A stretch of DNA of 64,000 bases from Endomychus coccineus (GCA_958510875.1 OY294068.1:174933411-174997410); one strand, 5' to 3'. Numbered from the stretch's first letter, positions 32,501 through 38,756 are shown. Translations and numbers: made by a program. The notes: generated by a model not told the origin, from the sequence alone.

Positions 32501-34890
32501 CTGGTGAGCAATGTCGCGTGTTGTGTGCATCGGTAATCACGTCACTCTAACTACACTCAGACAATACACAACTTTAGTAGTGCCTGTTTGCCTGTTCAGT
32601 AGTTGATTAACCTATCATTACCAAGCACTCTACAGATGTGTATCGCTATATTATTATAATACTGCATGCTTCTTAACTACTAACCACCTTTTACATAATC
32701 TATTTGCATTTTCTTCCTTTTTTGCTGAAAGAGTCTATCGAGTAAGTAGATGATTTGATGAATGAAGAATGAGGCATGTGCATATTTTCTGCATATGTAT
32801 TTACAAGATCAAGTCTGAATGATGCAACATAAAACTATTTAATGAGTTGTTATATTTGATATGGATGGTTCTCTATAAGAATATAGATTTTGGAGAAACA
32901 TTCCAATCTGTAACTTCTTTAAATCCTATGTAAAAAAATGTTTTCACAAAATCATGAGAACTAATATAGCAATCCAATGTATCTCAAGTGTTTTGAAGAT
33001 CCAAAGCTCGTAATTTCAACGGTTCTGCATGTTCAATTGCATCATGAATCCAAATTAAAAGTTTGTCACATAGTCTAGGAGCCAGAGCGATATTGATGGT
33101 CTGAACATTAACCCGATGGCACTATGGTTCATCGTTAGAGGACGGTTCAATGACCAATTCAGCTCACAGACCGAATTTTCCCCGGCTGCTAGATCTCGAG
33201 ATACAGCATCCGCATTTTTTTTTGACTGGAGGCTAACCCTTTCCAAGTTGCGGTTACTTGAAAAGCAGGCCATTATTATACATTTCCACCATGTGCCATC
33301 ATTTTTTATCGTGTCCGTTTATCAGGCCAACCAGTTAAAAATTGAACCGAAAATGAACTGCAAGTTAACCCCCCCCCCCCAAACCTGGTGGAAAATGTTC
33401 ATTGGTGTTGGCAATTGTTAACATACCCTATGCCATCAAAAGTTATCGGTCCATTTTCGAGTAATTGGCCATTATTTGGACCAAAAATGTTTCTTTTTTT
33501 CATTTTGTGGATAAAACTTGCGGGTTACAAGGTAACATGATGGCACCATGTTAAATAACTTCATTGGAGGTCAAATAATGATTTAAAATTGTTGCCATCA
33601 CTCCTTGTCTATTTCAACTCCCCAAAAACCCATAAAACCATCCTCCAAAACAAAAAAAAAACAAAAACTGGCGTTTCGATTTTAACCCCCGCCAGAATAT
33701 CAATAATTGACTAATTTATCATAAAATTGGTCATATTATCCATATTATTCATATTTTTTTGGAGGGTGGTTTTAGGGGGTGTTGGGGGGTTTAAATAGGC
33801 AAGGAGTGATGGCAATAACTTAAAATCTTTATTTGACCTCCAATAAAGTTATTTAACATAGTTCCATCATGTTACCTTGTAACCCGCAAGTTTTATCCAC
33901 AAAATGAAGAAAAGAAACAGTTTTGGTCCAAATAATGACCAATTACTCGGAAATGGACCGATAACTTTTGATGGCATAGGGTATGTTAACAATTGCCAAC
34001 ACCAATGAACATTTTCCACCAGGTTTGGGAGGGTTAACTTTCAGTCCATTTTCGGTCCAATTTTAACTGGTAGGCCTGATAAACGGACACGATTAAATGA
34101 TCGCACATGGTGGAAGTGTATAAGAATGACATGCTTTTCAAGTAACCGCAACTTGGAAAGGGTCAACCTCCAGTCAAAAGAAAAAAATTGGGATACTGTA
34201 TCTCGAGATCTAGCAGCCGGGGAAAATTCGGTCTGTGAGATGAATTGATCATTGAACCGTCCTCTAACGATAAACCATAGTGCCATCGGGTTAATGTTCA
34301 GACCATCAATATCGCTCTGGCTCCTAGACTAATACTACTACTTGATAAATGAAATATATGTTGCATTTTATAATGCATTTATGTTTTTTTGAATGAAATC
34401 TATAAACAGTTTTTTTTTAATACATATAATAAAACATGTAAATTGCTATATACAGTAATTGTTTTATGTTGCTTCATCCGGGGACGTTTCAATAAATGAA
34501 AAATCCACATGTAAGTGGACTAGCACATTCACAGTTTTCCGATTAGCACTTGCAGCAATTCGTTCACCATGCTGCACAAAGCAGTAGGTTAACGAAATAT
34601 AGTTTTAATAGAACAATAATTCAATTATTTATGTATGTTCACAGGATGGATCGCTATGTTGCAGTTATAATTCTAATTGCAATGACAATGCAGTCACCAT
34701 GGGGTTTGATGGAATTATGGCCTCGCCCACACCACAGAGCACAGGCGAACACTACAACGGTGCGAGACCAACCGAAATCAGTGACATTTCTAGACAATTT
34801 AGTGCATCTATTCGGGTGGCTGGTGGCAATGTCCCTGGCAGTGACTCGCTGGGGGACAAGACGAAGAAAACGGCGACGTTCCGAGGCTGA
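2152..34890 (+). CDS. NELL: NELL-family secreted multidomain glycoprotein (protein kinase C-binding protein NELL-like), 10 exons, 5' end outside window
   Basis: Exons: 2152-2579, 15826-15981, 16057-16185, 19134-19227, 19838-20029, 22229-22348, 24535-24795, 27128-27364, 29932-30521, 34645-34890. All junctions have AG/GT and matching phases, giving 816 residues plus a missing N-terminus; vertebrate NELL1/2 are about 810-816 in total. The order TSPN/LamG, coiled coil, VWC x2, EGF x6, VWC x3 is diagnostic of NELL. In vertebrates NELL proteins are secreted, trimerise through the coiled coil, and NELL2 binds Robo3 through its EGF region; whether the insect protein does so is unknown. Three EGF units begin with the calcium-binding D-I/L-D-E-C signature and a fourth with L-D-E-C. 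EGF exons are bounded by phase 1 introns, the usual shuffling phase. The first visible intron is 13.2 kb and full of transposons. The C-terminus extends about 65 residues beyond the last VWC cysteines, longer than in vertebrates. The start codon and signal peptide are upstream of the window. Confidence 0.95.
3130..3990 (-). mobile_element. Penelope-like element remnant
   Basis: On the minus strand an 81-codon frame (3986 to 3741) ends in the pattern 'KFNKMEMSLLNEGLNLAI', resembling the N-terminal conserved region of Penelope-like ORFs. Downstream on the same strand, at 3209-3170, lies a hammerhead-type motif, as found in Penelope ends. A related sequence occurs at 38757-38880. The reverse transcriptase and endonuclease are missing. 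Confidence 0.5.
3170..3209 (-). ncRNA. Hammerhead ribozyme-like motif (Penelope type)
   Basis: Read on the minus strand: TACT, then CTGATGA, an extra T, a weak stem-loop II (GGTT pairing AGCT with two wobbles), GAAAC, the cleavage triplet GTC, then AGTA, which pairs with the initial TACT as helix I. The order and core bases fit a minimal type I hammerhead in which helix III is only the palindromic ACGT, thought to act as a dimer. Stem II is weak, so activity is uncertain. Confidence 0.5.
5373..5874. repeat. Left terminal inverted repeat of the 5373-7658 element
   Basis: It matches 7163-7658 in inverted orientation with scattered differences and small indels, from the CAGAGTGG end to the sequence GCCTGAATACG. 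Confidence 0.88.
6007..7047 (+). pseudogene. DDE transposase, Tc1/mariner-like, one premature stop
   Basis: The frame starts at ATG 6007 ('MYENYEKYDMLKCYW') and is interrupted by TAA at 6148-6150. It continues in the same frame with a helix-turn-helix region ('SLRKMQLNTGIPKTTAMRIL') and the DDE_3 catalytic domain: D at 6475 (IIWTDEA), D at 6748 (FQQDGAPCHN) and D at 6877 (SPDLTPPDFHLWG). The last two are separated by 42 residues. The segment after the third D appears shortened compared with the transposase at 13163-14224, which suggests a small deletion near 6930. A downstream TTG/ATG could give an N-truncated product, but the full protein cannot be made without readthrough. Confidence 0.85.
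7163..7658. repeat. Right terminal inverted repeat of the 5373-7658 element
   Basis: It is the inverted partner of 5373-5874. It ends CCACTCTG before the TA duplication. Confidence 0.88.
8216..9336. other. Intronic stretch with no recognisable gene
   Basis: No family match by eye. A 68-codon minus-strand frame at 8985-9191 is unrecognised. The interval lies within the first visible NELL intron. Confidence 0.5.
9337..9800 (+). pseudogene. Penelope-like element reverse transcriptase fragment
   Basis: The plus strand reads 'WHRYVDDIFEIFSKDFDL', the YVDD catalytic box of Penelope-type RT. It continues with 'LDSLKFTAEIEKDKQLPFPD' and 'LEFDRKPTQTNKC', corresponding to the usual FTMExExxxLPFLDV...YRKPTHT blocks. 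The frame stops at 9721 after 'VKKLQQIALDNGYN'; some similarity (LINNSIQRN) continues past it. Both ends of the ORF are missing, so it is dead. Confidence 0.8.
9801..11337. other. Intronic AT-rich DNA, no gene seen
   Basis: No splice-compatible conserved exon or transposon protein was recognised. A 74-codon plus-strand frame at 10726-10950 overlaps an antisense frame and resembles nothing I know. Confidence 0.5.
11338..11480. repeat. Simple palindromic repeat of ATTCAAATATTTG-type units
   Basis: About 140 bp made of alternating AATATTTGAATA and TATTCAAATATT blocks, each the inverse complement of its neighbours. The tract can fold into several alternative cruciforms. Confidence 0.8.
12038..12203 (+). 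repeat. Tandem units carrying a tRNA-Lys 3'-end sequence
   Basis: AGCCCCACGTTGGGCGCC occurs at 12038 and again at 12120, with a decayed third copy at 12190. The string matches what I recall of the T-stem/acceptor 3' end of animal tRNA-Lys(CUU), including the CC of CCA at 12038. On the minus strand it reads TGGCGCCCAACGTGGGGC, a lysine-tRNA primer-binding site of LTR retroelements. The flanking text repeats with a period near 82 bp. Either a decayed LTR element leader on the minus strand or a tRNA-derived short repeat; no LTR or pol was recognised. Confidence 0.5.
12589..13115. repeat. Left TIR of the DD41D element
   Basis: From 12668 to about 13115 it is the inverted complement of 14305-14758. 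The outer 79 bp have no surviving partner on the right. Confidence 0.85.
13163..14224 (-). CDS. Tc1/mariner-like transposase, DD41D, uninterrupted
   Basis: 353 codons from ATG at 14224 to TAG, without stops or shifts. Residues 1-60 form a DUF4817-like N-terminal helical region. Residues about 75-125 are helix-turn-helix ('SIRTASLELGFSYSAIQTIL'). The catalytic domain has D157 in IIWTDEA, D247 in WYQMDEAPPHN and D289 in SPDLTPLDFYIWG, with 41 residues between the last two. The C-terminal 'NNNGGHIEHLR' is typical of the group. The usual QQDGAPPHN is QMDEAPPHN here, so activity is not assured despite the open frame. The protein would bind the TIRs and cut and paste the element; damage to the right TIR probably prevents this copy from moving, but it could act on others. 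Confidence 0.88.
   Translation of the reverse strand: MENYTIEVVFDLFVIHGMCQKIVQRTVREFNLKYPNLPRMTRSKFSRLKTNFIHFGKVARPVTRVKPLTGNDDNQITILGYFQAYPQASIRTASLELGFSYSAIQTILHRHKLHPFKFIRLQKLHPGDFPRRVNFCEDLLLKIQEHAGFLDNIIWTDEAKFCQQGVYNRRNRHLWASENPHMVFEVENQVQFRINVFCLVMNQEVRYFMYDENLNGDRYVEILRNVIETFLDNLPLARAARSWYQMDEAPPHNTRTVFTTLTSMFEHRWWGNRGPFLWPARSPDLTPLDFYIWGRVKHLVYSSPVHNIDELRLRIIQTFDSLDPNEIRRATQSIESRIIECLNNNGGHIEHLR
14305..14765. repeat. Right TIR of the DD41D element (tip deleted)
   Basis: The inverted partner of the left TIR. Identity stops at 14758, next to a remnant of the CAGGG terminus at 14761-14765. Confidence 0.85.
14766..15825. other. Last part of the 13.2-kb NELL intron
   Basis: AT-rich with no gene seen. 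A decayed CTGATGA-type sequence at about 15696 vaguely resembles the Penelope hammerhead motif but lacks GAAAC. The intron ends with a pyrimidine tract and CAG at 15823-15825. Confidence 0.5.
15826..15981 (+). CDS. NELL: NELL exon: end of LamG domain and coiled coil
   Basis: The acceptor is TTTCAG ending at 15825. The 52 codons begin 'GAMFDVRLIAGSHGY', continue with the conserved 'CPHLDSTCPTC' and enter a heptad-like helix 'LENTVQELTRHLQELSER', the trimerisation coiled coil of NELL. The donor is GTATAT at 15982. Phase 0 on both sides. Confidence 0.93.
16057..16185 (+). CDS. NELL: NELL exon: coiled-coil end and first half of VWC1
   Basis: It follows a 75-bp intron ending TTTTGCAG. It encodes 'LLAAEGRISKVEECDC', which continues the helix, then 'CHINGTAHADGATWQ' and 'CDLCSCV', the first half of a von Willebrand C domain. 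The donor is GTTAGT at 16186, phase 0. Confidence 0.94.
17045..18732. repeat. Nested inverted-repeat elements in the NELL intron
   Basis: Three layers of inverted repeats: an outer pair 17051-17115 with 18671-18727 (sharing GGCGC-AAA...TTACTTATTTATATTTT), an inner pair 17148-17246 with 17991-18090, and a palindrome 18100-18270 with 18490-18665. No transposase frame is present. It is best read as MITE-like elements inserted into one another. Confidence 0.7.
17648..17813. repeat. Perfect 2 x 83-bp tandem duplication
   Basis: 17648-17730 and 17731-17813 are identical by direct reading. It lies inside the nested inverted-repeat block and must be recent, since its surroundings are diverged. Confidence 0.9.
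19134..19227 (+). CDS. NELL: NELL exon: second half of VWC1
   Basis: The acceptor is AACAG at 19129-19133. It encodes 'HGEVKCRPVECPQLRC' and ends 'GECCQRCL', the CCxxC closing motif of VWC. It ends in phase 1 before GTGAGT. Confidence 0.94.
19340..19552 (+). mobile_element. Non-coding repeat unit carrying a hammerhead ribozyme (Penelope-related)
   Basis: About 210 bp, from TTTCTGTTCGTTTCGGCGAC to ACCTATTTCCCG, with clear relatives at 58795-58996 (inverted) and 59016-59215. The unit has no open frame. The ribozyme sits in its right third. It resembles the ribozyme-bearing pseudo-LTR of Penelope-like elements, or a non-autonomous derivative. Confidence 0.65.
19457..19500 (+). ncRNA. Type I hammerhead ribozyme, complete core
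   Basis: In order: AGTCTT (helix I 5' strand), CTGATGA, T, GGTC-GTGA-GACC (helix II with a GNRA loop), GAAAC, the palindromic tetraloop GTAC, then GTA, with predicted cleavage after 19494, then AAGACT, which pairs perfectly with AGTCTT. Helix III is only two pairs (A-U, C-G). This is the minimal form described for Penelope-like retroelements, thought to act as dimers through the palindromic loop. The single T between A9 and helix II is the one departure from the consensus. Confidence 0.8.
19838..20029 (+). CDS. NELL: NELL exon: VWC2
   Basis: The acceptor is TTTCCAG ending at 19837. It encodes a complete VWC domain with 'CVECECQDGSMECS', 'CPKLTCPPEEQ' and 'NCCKFCPG'. The exon is phase 1 in and phase 1 out, with donor GTGAGA at 20030. 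Confidence 0.94.
20700..21780 (+). pseudogene. RNase H-bearing LINE fragment
   Basis: Across several frames the plus strand reads 'SLEVLLNIPPLHINIQE', then the RNase H start 'TEGSKPEEGAGAGIYS' (normally TDGSK; the catalytic Asp is now Glu), 'VFQAQVAAIHHCAEDLLR', 'SLARVPGHTGYKGNEE' and the C-terminal 'QTGQRVH...GPLTGHCRLNKHISNFGL'. These are the last domains of an I-like LINE pol. Many frameshifts and stops; dead. Confidence 0.75.
22229..22348 (+). CDS. NELL: NELL exon: EGF1
   Basis: A single EGF-like domain, 'VDYCAKGHDCHGNATC' then 'YVCQCDQGFQGDGRKC', with six cysteines. It is a symmetrical phase 1-1 exon between TCTAACAG and GTATGA. Confidence 0.94.
23200..23840 (+). pseudogene. RNase H-bearing LINE 3' end
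   Basis: 'SRNKLQLVWVPGHS'-like text is followed by 'MRQAKLHIREFSPKLSKTLL', 'LVTGHCHLNKHLHHL' and 'ILAECPALASQAQHLGCTH', the RNase H end and zinc-knuckle-like tail of the same LINE family. It ends near 23800-23880 in a TGATTGAT-type tail. Frame-shifted. Confidence 0.75.
23845..24356 (+). pseudogene. Mariner-like transposase fragment (second family)
   Basis: It reads 'LMSDEPHFYLNGEVNKENCRYW', then 'PKKVTVWCVISW', 'HYWFQQDGATNHNARISMDIL' and 'WPARSPDLVAPIYFLWAI' before a stop at about 24211. After a shift the C-terminus continues as 'PRNLRDLKLNIRNEINAIP' and 'NQLEECIENNGDHL', ending at 24356. The third catalytic residue, expected in SPDLxxxDFFLWG, is replaced. The first 100 or more residues are missing. 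This is the insect family whose intact members read WFQQDGATPHTA. Confidence 0.8.
24535..24795 (+). CDS. NELL: NELL exon: EGF2 (calcium-binding) and EGF3
   Basis: The acceptor is TTTGTAG ending at 24534. EGF2 starts 'DIDECQQEGG' and carries 'CVNTPGSYICECLPGF', the cbEGF pattern with the Asn hydroxylation consensus. EGF3 starts 'LDECSTGEHNC' with 'CINTHGSYNCRCKPGY'. The donor is GTAAGT at 24796. Phase 1-1. Confidence 0.95.
25930..26905. mobile_element. Cluster of RNase H LINE 3' ends in opposite orientations
   Basis: At 26065-26790 the minus strand encodes 'MRQAELQIREFSPKLSKTLL', 'PTGHCHVNKHLHTMGI', 'CSRCGEADETASHILVEC' and 'LEAIRDISRRKILAFGTALG'; its 3' tail is the ATCAATCA tract near 26065. 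Segments at about 25930-26055 and 26800-26905 carry the same 3' end on the plus strand, the latter ending in TTTGATTGATTGA. At least three insertions of one family are therefore nested or abutting. Confidence 0.7.
27128..27364 (+). CDS. NELL: NELL exon: EGF4 and EGF5 (calcium-binding)
   Basis: The acceptor is TTTGCAG ending at 27127. EGF4 is the short form 'CTQSCFNGGVCKRPGVCSC'. EGF5 begins 'DLDECSTNTHRC' and has 'CVNMIGWYYCKCKKGY'; the GWYYC variation also occurs at this EGF in vertebrate NELL. The donor is GTGTGT at 27365. Phase 1-1. Confidence 0.94.
28142..28438 (-). pseudogene. Penelope RT, central palm, inverted segment
   Basis: The minus strand reads 'PLIDLCLSSTYFLYDGKFYE', 'SSGAAMGSPLSPIIANIFME' and 'FRYVHDTFVIWQHGREKL'. 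AAMGSPLSPIIANIFME is the hallmark Penelope block, and the catalytic YVDD is YVHD here, an inactivating change. It stops near 28142, where the host target site begins. Confidence 0.82.
28390..29316 (+). pseudogene. Penelope RT end plus GIY-YIG endonuclease
   Basis: It starts in RT at 'VIWQHGREKLVPFLNHLN', continues 'NILFTMEVESQGSLPFLDVL' and 'VYRKPTHTDKYLN', and shifts frame near 28600. It then runs to the stop at 29314-29316 through a GIY-YIG nuclease: 'GVYSIPCSCGKVYIGETGRT' contains the family's GxYxI...VYIG core, followed by 'VKEHERCTR' and 'ALAEHKFDTNH'. The downstream frame (28594-29316, 240 codons) is open, so the nuclease half is well preserved while the RT is broken. This nuclease normally nicks the target for reverse transcription. 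Confidence 0.88.
29422..29464 (+). ncRNA. Decayed hammerhead motif at the Penelope 3' end
   Basis: TGCC, CTGAAGA, T, a stem-loop II that now pairs only partly (ACC with GGU), GAAAC, GTC, then GGCA, which pairs with TGCC as helix I. Core positions are kept (the base between CTGA and GA is free to vary), but helix II seems to have lost bases, so activity is doubtful. Confidence 0.5.
29932..30521 (+). CDS. NELL: NELL exon: EGF6, VWC3, VWC4 and first part of VWC5
   Basis: The largest exon. EGF6 'DIDECSQELHSCHPAARC' is followed by 'SFECECAARNPNCRLSC'. VWC3 contains 'CTKCTCNRGVISCEKVQC' and 'CCPQC'. VWC4 contains 'CQTCECLFGEIDCWDLQC', including the family's conserved EIDCW/EVDCW, and 'CCPRC'. VWC5 starts after 'CMWNGTDSGRDC' and is cut after 'CRTCKCK' by donor GTAAGT at 30522, phase 0. 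VWC5 must be completed by a downstream exon; two candidates exist (32483 and 34645). Confidence 0.95.
30940..31790 (-). mobile_element. LINE 3' part (same family as 4908-8215)
   Basis: The minus strand carries 'FIARTTSQKLGFLFLAKSYF' and 'AQIRPVLEYCSHAPNIY', the conserved post-RT region of Jockey/CR1-like LINEs, then a basic tail with 'AKSWNSFTTEVFPDAYNPQT', matching the usual LWNSLPxxVFP ending. Several frameshifts. Collinear with the copies at 4908-8215 and 49549-50930. Confidence 0.78.
32483..32536 (+). CDS. NELL: Candidate alternative NELL exon (cassette or alternative last exon)
   Basis: A strong acceptor, CCCTTCCAG, ends at 32482. In phase 0 after 'CRTCKCK' the frame reads 'VPFCAELVSNVACCVHR' and meets TAA at 32534. 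The AxxCC-like spacing loosely resembles the NELL C-terminus, so this could be an alternative last exon. A GT donor (GTAATC) also sits at 32533, which would make a 50-nt cassette and shift the terminal exon to another frame. No transcript evidence is visible, so an accidental splice site remains possible. Confidence 0.3.
   Translation: MPFCAELVSNVACCVHR
33073..34329. mobile_element. 1.26-kb inverted-repeat (foldback) element
   Basis: Arms of about 590 bp (33073-33660 and 33755-34329) start GTCTAGGAGCC and end GGCTCCTAGAC, flanked by TA at both ends. Only about 95 bp separate the arms and no protein is encoded. It is probably a non-autonomous Tc1/mariner-type element. It sits in the last NELL intron, between the candidate cassette exon and the terminal exon. 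Confidence 0.85.
34645..34890 (+). CDS. NELL: NELL terminal exon: end of VWC5 and C-terminal tail
   Basis: The acceptor is TTCACAG ending at 34644. Joined in phase 0 to the exon ending at 30521, the frame reads 'DGSLCCSYNSNCNDN', matching the end of vertebrate NELL (an xGxxCC pattern right after CxCK). It then runs about 65 residues of Ser/Thr/Gly-rich tail to TGA at 34888-34890. The tail has no vertebrate counterpart that I recognise. The same exon is also open in the next frame to 34942 (see findings). The 3' UTR end is not certain; an AATAAA lies at 35653-35658. Confidence 0.85.
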   Translation, partial: DGSLCCSYNSNCNDNAVTMGFDGIMASPTPQSTGEHYNGARPTEISDISRQFSASIRVAGGNVPGSDSLGDKTKKTATFRG

Positions 34891-37800
34891 ATTACAGTTC
34901 GATAGAAGGTGCCATACATTCCTGGAGCCACTTGTGCAATAGCCTATGGCCAAATCGTGCACTACGCACGTAGAATGGCTTTCTGCTAGGCCTCATCCCA
35001 AGTGTCTTCCCTGTTCTGCAGCTAAAATCACTGCAGATGCTGCTGCTTTGCCAGCTTCATATTTGTTATGATGTTACTCAGATTACCTATTTACGAAATG
35101 CGCTCATAAACTGTTGTGCTAAAGCATCTCTTCGGACTGCCAAATATACTCAAGTATATTATAAATCCATCTAAAACCCACTTAATTTTCATAAGGACCC
35201 GTTTCCGATGTTCTAGCATAATAGCTCAAGCTCAAGTTTGAGCTGTTAAAAGGAAATTTAATTGCATATATACATTATCAAGTTATTCAATCTATATATA
35301 TTTCATAACATGAAGTTTTCCTTCGAATTTGTCTGATTACCGCAAGTTATATAGAGCCGAAACTAAATGAAAGAGCAGTAATGTTTTATGAAAAACTAAT
35401 AACTAATTTTACCGAAATGTAGATTTTCGGTTTTTTCTATAAAAAAAACTTGATGTGATTTAATAAGCATCTATTTGAACAAAATTTGATAGAGCAAATC
35501 TCACTCTAGTGGTTGCATTTTATTAGCATATTTGGGACTCTTAAATGTTTGCGGTCTCCTCACGAAAATTGTATATATTTATCCTACAATGTATTTATTA
35601 ATGATAGTAGCATCTATGAAATTTGGAAGCAGCAACACTGAGTTTCCCATGAAATAAACATTCAACATTTTGATTGAAAACGGTTATCAGTTGAAAAGTT
35701 TAGATTATATTTAGAAAGTTTGTTGTTATCTGAAAATTTTCCTTTCTTGAATAATTTTTATTTGTTGTGAATTAAATATTAATACCTACTATAACTTAAA
35801 GAACAACTATAAGTACACTTAAAAATAATCATTTTGATTTAGAAAATGCAAAAGTATTAATTTTATTTTCAAAAATAGGAAGTTATCATCGATGCTTTTA
35901 GGTATAAATTAATGAACGAATGACTTTGCATTGAAATGTGTTATTATTAGGAAACCAATATTTAAAATAAGTAAACTTAAATTGCGTAATATCAGTAATG
36001 TATATATACGAATAAATAGCACAGTGGGATTTAGATGCTGAATTTATGTTTGCATTTTTTTCACAGTAATAAGGGAAGTATGAAAATGCGTGAATTTGAG
36101 ACAATAAATAATTGTAGAATTTTTTTTCAATATCGAAAAATAGAAATGAATTTAAGACAAACTTTATGTCTGTAATTATAAAATACGGAGTGTTTATCCC
36201 TACTAAAAACGTTCCTTTTTACTACTAAATATTCAATGTAAATAGTACTAGTCAAATACTGCTTCACTTGGAATTTCTATAATGTAATATAGTTAAAGAC
36301 TAAATTGTTATATGTGCGATCCCGCAAAAAATCGTAAGAGGCTTAGTGCTAAGAGCGTAATTATATAAAAACTTTTAAATGTGCTTTTGTAGAATTTATG
36401 CGTTATAAATTTTTCACACTTACTGATTACTGTGAAAATTTTCCACCGACAAATATTTTAAAAAGCCAGCCTAAAGAGTTTTTGCAATACAAGAATCAAA
36501 TATTAGATTTACATTTTGTAAGTTGAATATCGAATTTAGGGTATTGAAGAAATCAAAATGTTTATTATCAACTACCCTGTTAACTTGTCTTAGTGTAGAT
36601 GAAAAGCATTGAATATATTGAAATTTTAATAAGTGTTTTAAATGGAATAAAAACGACTGCGAGTATTTTTAAAACAAAATCTAAGTCTCGATAAATTTTA
36701 TATTACATATTATTTATGAATAAGTGTATAGAGTTGTAGTCAATTTTTCATTATATCTACGTAAAATATGTTGATATAAACTCACTAGTCAAAACTATCA
36801 GTAGTTTAATCAAGCAAAAGGCCTTTAAACAGAATTTGATTGAAACGAAATATTCTAGACTTGTAAAAACATCGTATACTTCTAATCTAATATCTAAATG
36901 AATTTTAATTTTTTTTGTATATTTTCTGAAAATATGTCGCGTGAAACTGCAGATACTAATATATTCAAACACGGAATATAATCACATTTCATTAAACATC
37001 ATTTAATTCCATTATATATTATGATGATTTTAGTAAATTATTTTACATGTAAAATATGATCCAATTAAGTGTGTTGTTTAAATTTTGATAATACATCATA
37101 TTGTTTTTTTTTTTCAATAGGAGGGAATTCTCTGCATTGAATATCAAAAAATTCAAAATGTTTTGTAAATACGTTATCAATAGATTAATATTGCTTGAAT
37201 ATCAAATTCAAAAACTTAATTATTAGTCCAAGCAATGAAAGATTTGAAAAAATCATTAAAATATATAGTTTTAAAAAGTGGTATACATGAGGGGCTACTG
37301 CTGAATATACCTGAACTAGTAGGTTTTGAGAAATATTGTTGCTGCTAAATTAAACAGCCGATATAATCGGCCTCAAAATTGGCGCTTTCATAAAATCCGT
37401 GACTGATGATGGAGAAACATTTCTTATTTATATCAACAATCAACTTTAAATTTATATTGTGCATTCATACTATTTATGGATATTTTTATGTATTTCTTCC
37501 AATTACTAATTCTAGTCGATGAAATAACATATTAAGACAAAACAAAGTGAACCATTGGTCTTATACTACTACTAATACTTATACATAAAAAGAAACTCAC
37601 ATATAAACCTCATATTTGAGCTATGTTGCCTTCAGATCAAAGACGGAGAACTGAAGGAAGTACATTATATTTGAAAGTTGGGAGGGGAGGCAAACAACAT
37701 GTAAATAAAGTGTTCATTAAAATAATTAAGAGAATTATATTCAAACCAAAAAAAAGTTAAACTAGAATCATATGGATATGTGGAGAGATTTAGTGACGAC

Positions 37801-37916
37801 GTTCTCATTGTAAAAGGATGTCTTCTTCCTCAGACGGTTTTTCTTCAGTGGTCGGTAAGAACCCATTAAGACATATGCCACCAACATGCGATGCTACACT
37901 TTAATCTAGCTTTCCT
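34891..37916. other. NELL 3' UTR candidate and AT-rich intergenic DNA
   Basis: Immediately after the stop the sequence stays fairly GC-balanced to about 35060, then turns AT-rich. AATAAA at 35653-35658 is the first plausible polyadenylation signal that I see. No further gene was recognised. Confidence 0.4.
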
Positions 37917-38645
37917 GCAACGCTTCCGACGTTACTTGTATAAAGAACGCTGTAAAGATTAGAATAACGATTTCTGTTCGGTTTGTAGACTAACCTATCT
38001 AGTATGAATTACCAGAGGCATCTACCGTTTGATAGGAAATCGATTATTGAAATTAATATTCCTCGATGTCGCTCGGTGCGATTCGCGAGTAGGGGTAGAG
38101 CGGACAACGGAAATTTCAGGTAGCCATGGTCGTGCGAGTGCTTTATGAGGTGAGAATTCAGGATGTACAGTCCCTGAACGTCAATATATTTCAGTGTCCC
38201 TAACTAAATTTAAAAAAAAAACTGATCCCGTGATGAATGCTGAGAGGTTTGTTGAGTATTATTTCCACTGAAATATATTGACGTTCAGGGACTGTACATC
38301 CTGAATTCTAATTACGAAATCAAATCAAATTGAATAATCCCTGATATCAATAATATTTCAATGGCAGATTAAAAATGACTATAAGACAAAAGAATTATTG
38401 AAACTCAACTCACCTCATACAGCACTCGCACGACAATGGCTACCTGAAATTTCCGTTGTCCGCTCTACCCCTACTCGCGAATCGCGCCGAGCGACTTCGA
38501 GAAATACTAATTTCAATAATCGATTTCCTATTAAACGGTAGATGCCTCTGGTAATTCTTATGAGATAGGTTAGTCTACAAACCCAACAGAAATCGTTATT
38601 CTAATCTTTACAGCGTTCTTTATAAAAGTAACGTCGGAAGCGTTA
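37917..38645. mobile_element. Inverted-repeat element with an internal perfect 43-bp palindrome
   Basis: The outer arms, 37917-38150 and about 38410-38645, are inverted complements with few differences. Inside, 38154-38196 and 38266-38308 form a perfect 43-bp inverted repeat (GAATTCAGGATG...CACTG). No open frame. A MITE, possibly with one element nested in another. Confidence 0.8.
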
Positions 38646-38756
38646 CAAACCACACCTTGCTCCACATCCTTTCGTACATGAACAAAAAATCATGTTGAGA
38701 ATGGAATCTGGGGCACATTTTAGCGTATTCAAAGGGAAACACATGATTAAAAAATA

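Noticed and set aside
34550..34942. 130-codon frame taken as an independent gene
   Set aside because: Its first third precedes the splice acceptor at 34644 and the VWC-compatible frame overlaps it; kept only as a possible alternative NELL frame.
34654..34962. 102-codon antisense frame over the NELL terminal exon
   Set aside because: No recognisable domain; explained by a GC-balanced, stop-poor exon.
37402..37420. CTGATGA followed closely by GAAAC, hammerhead-like
   Set aside because: Only four bases (TGGA) lie between the two boxes, so helix II cannot form.
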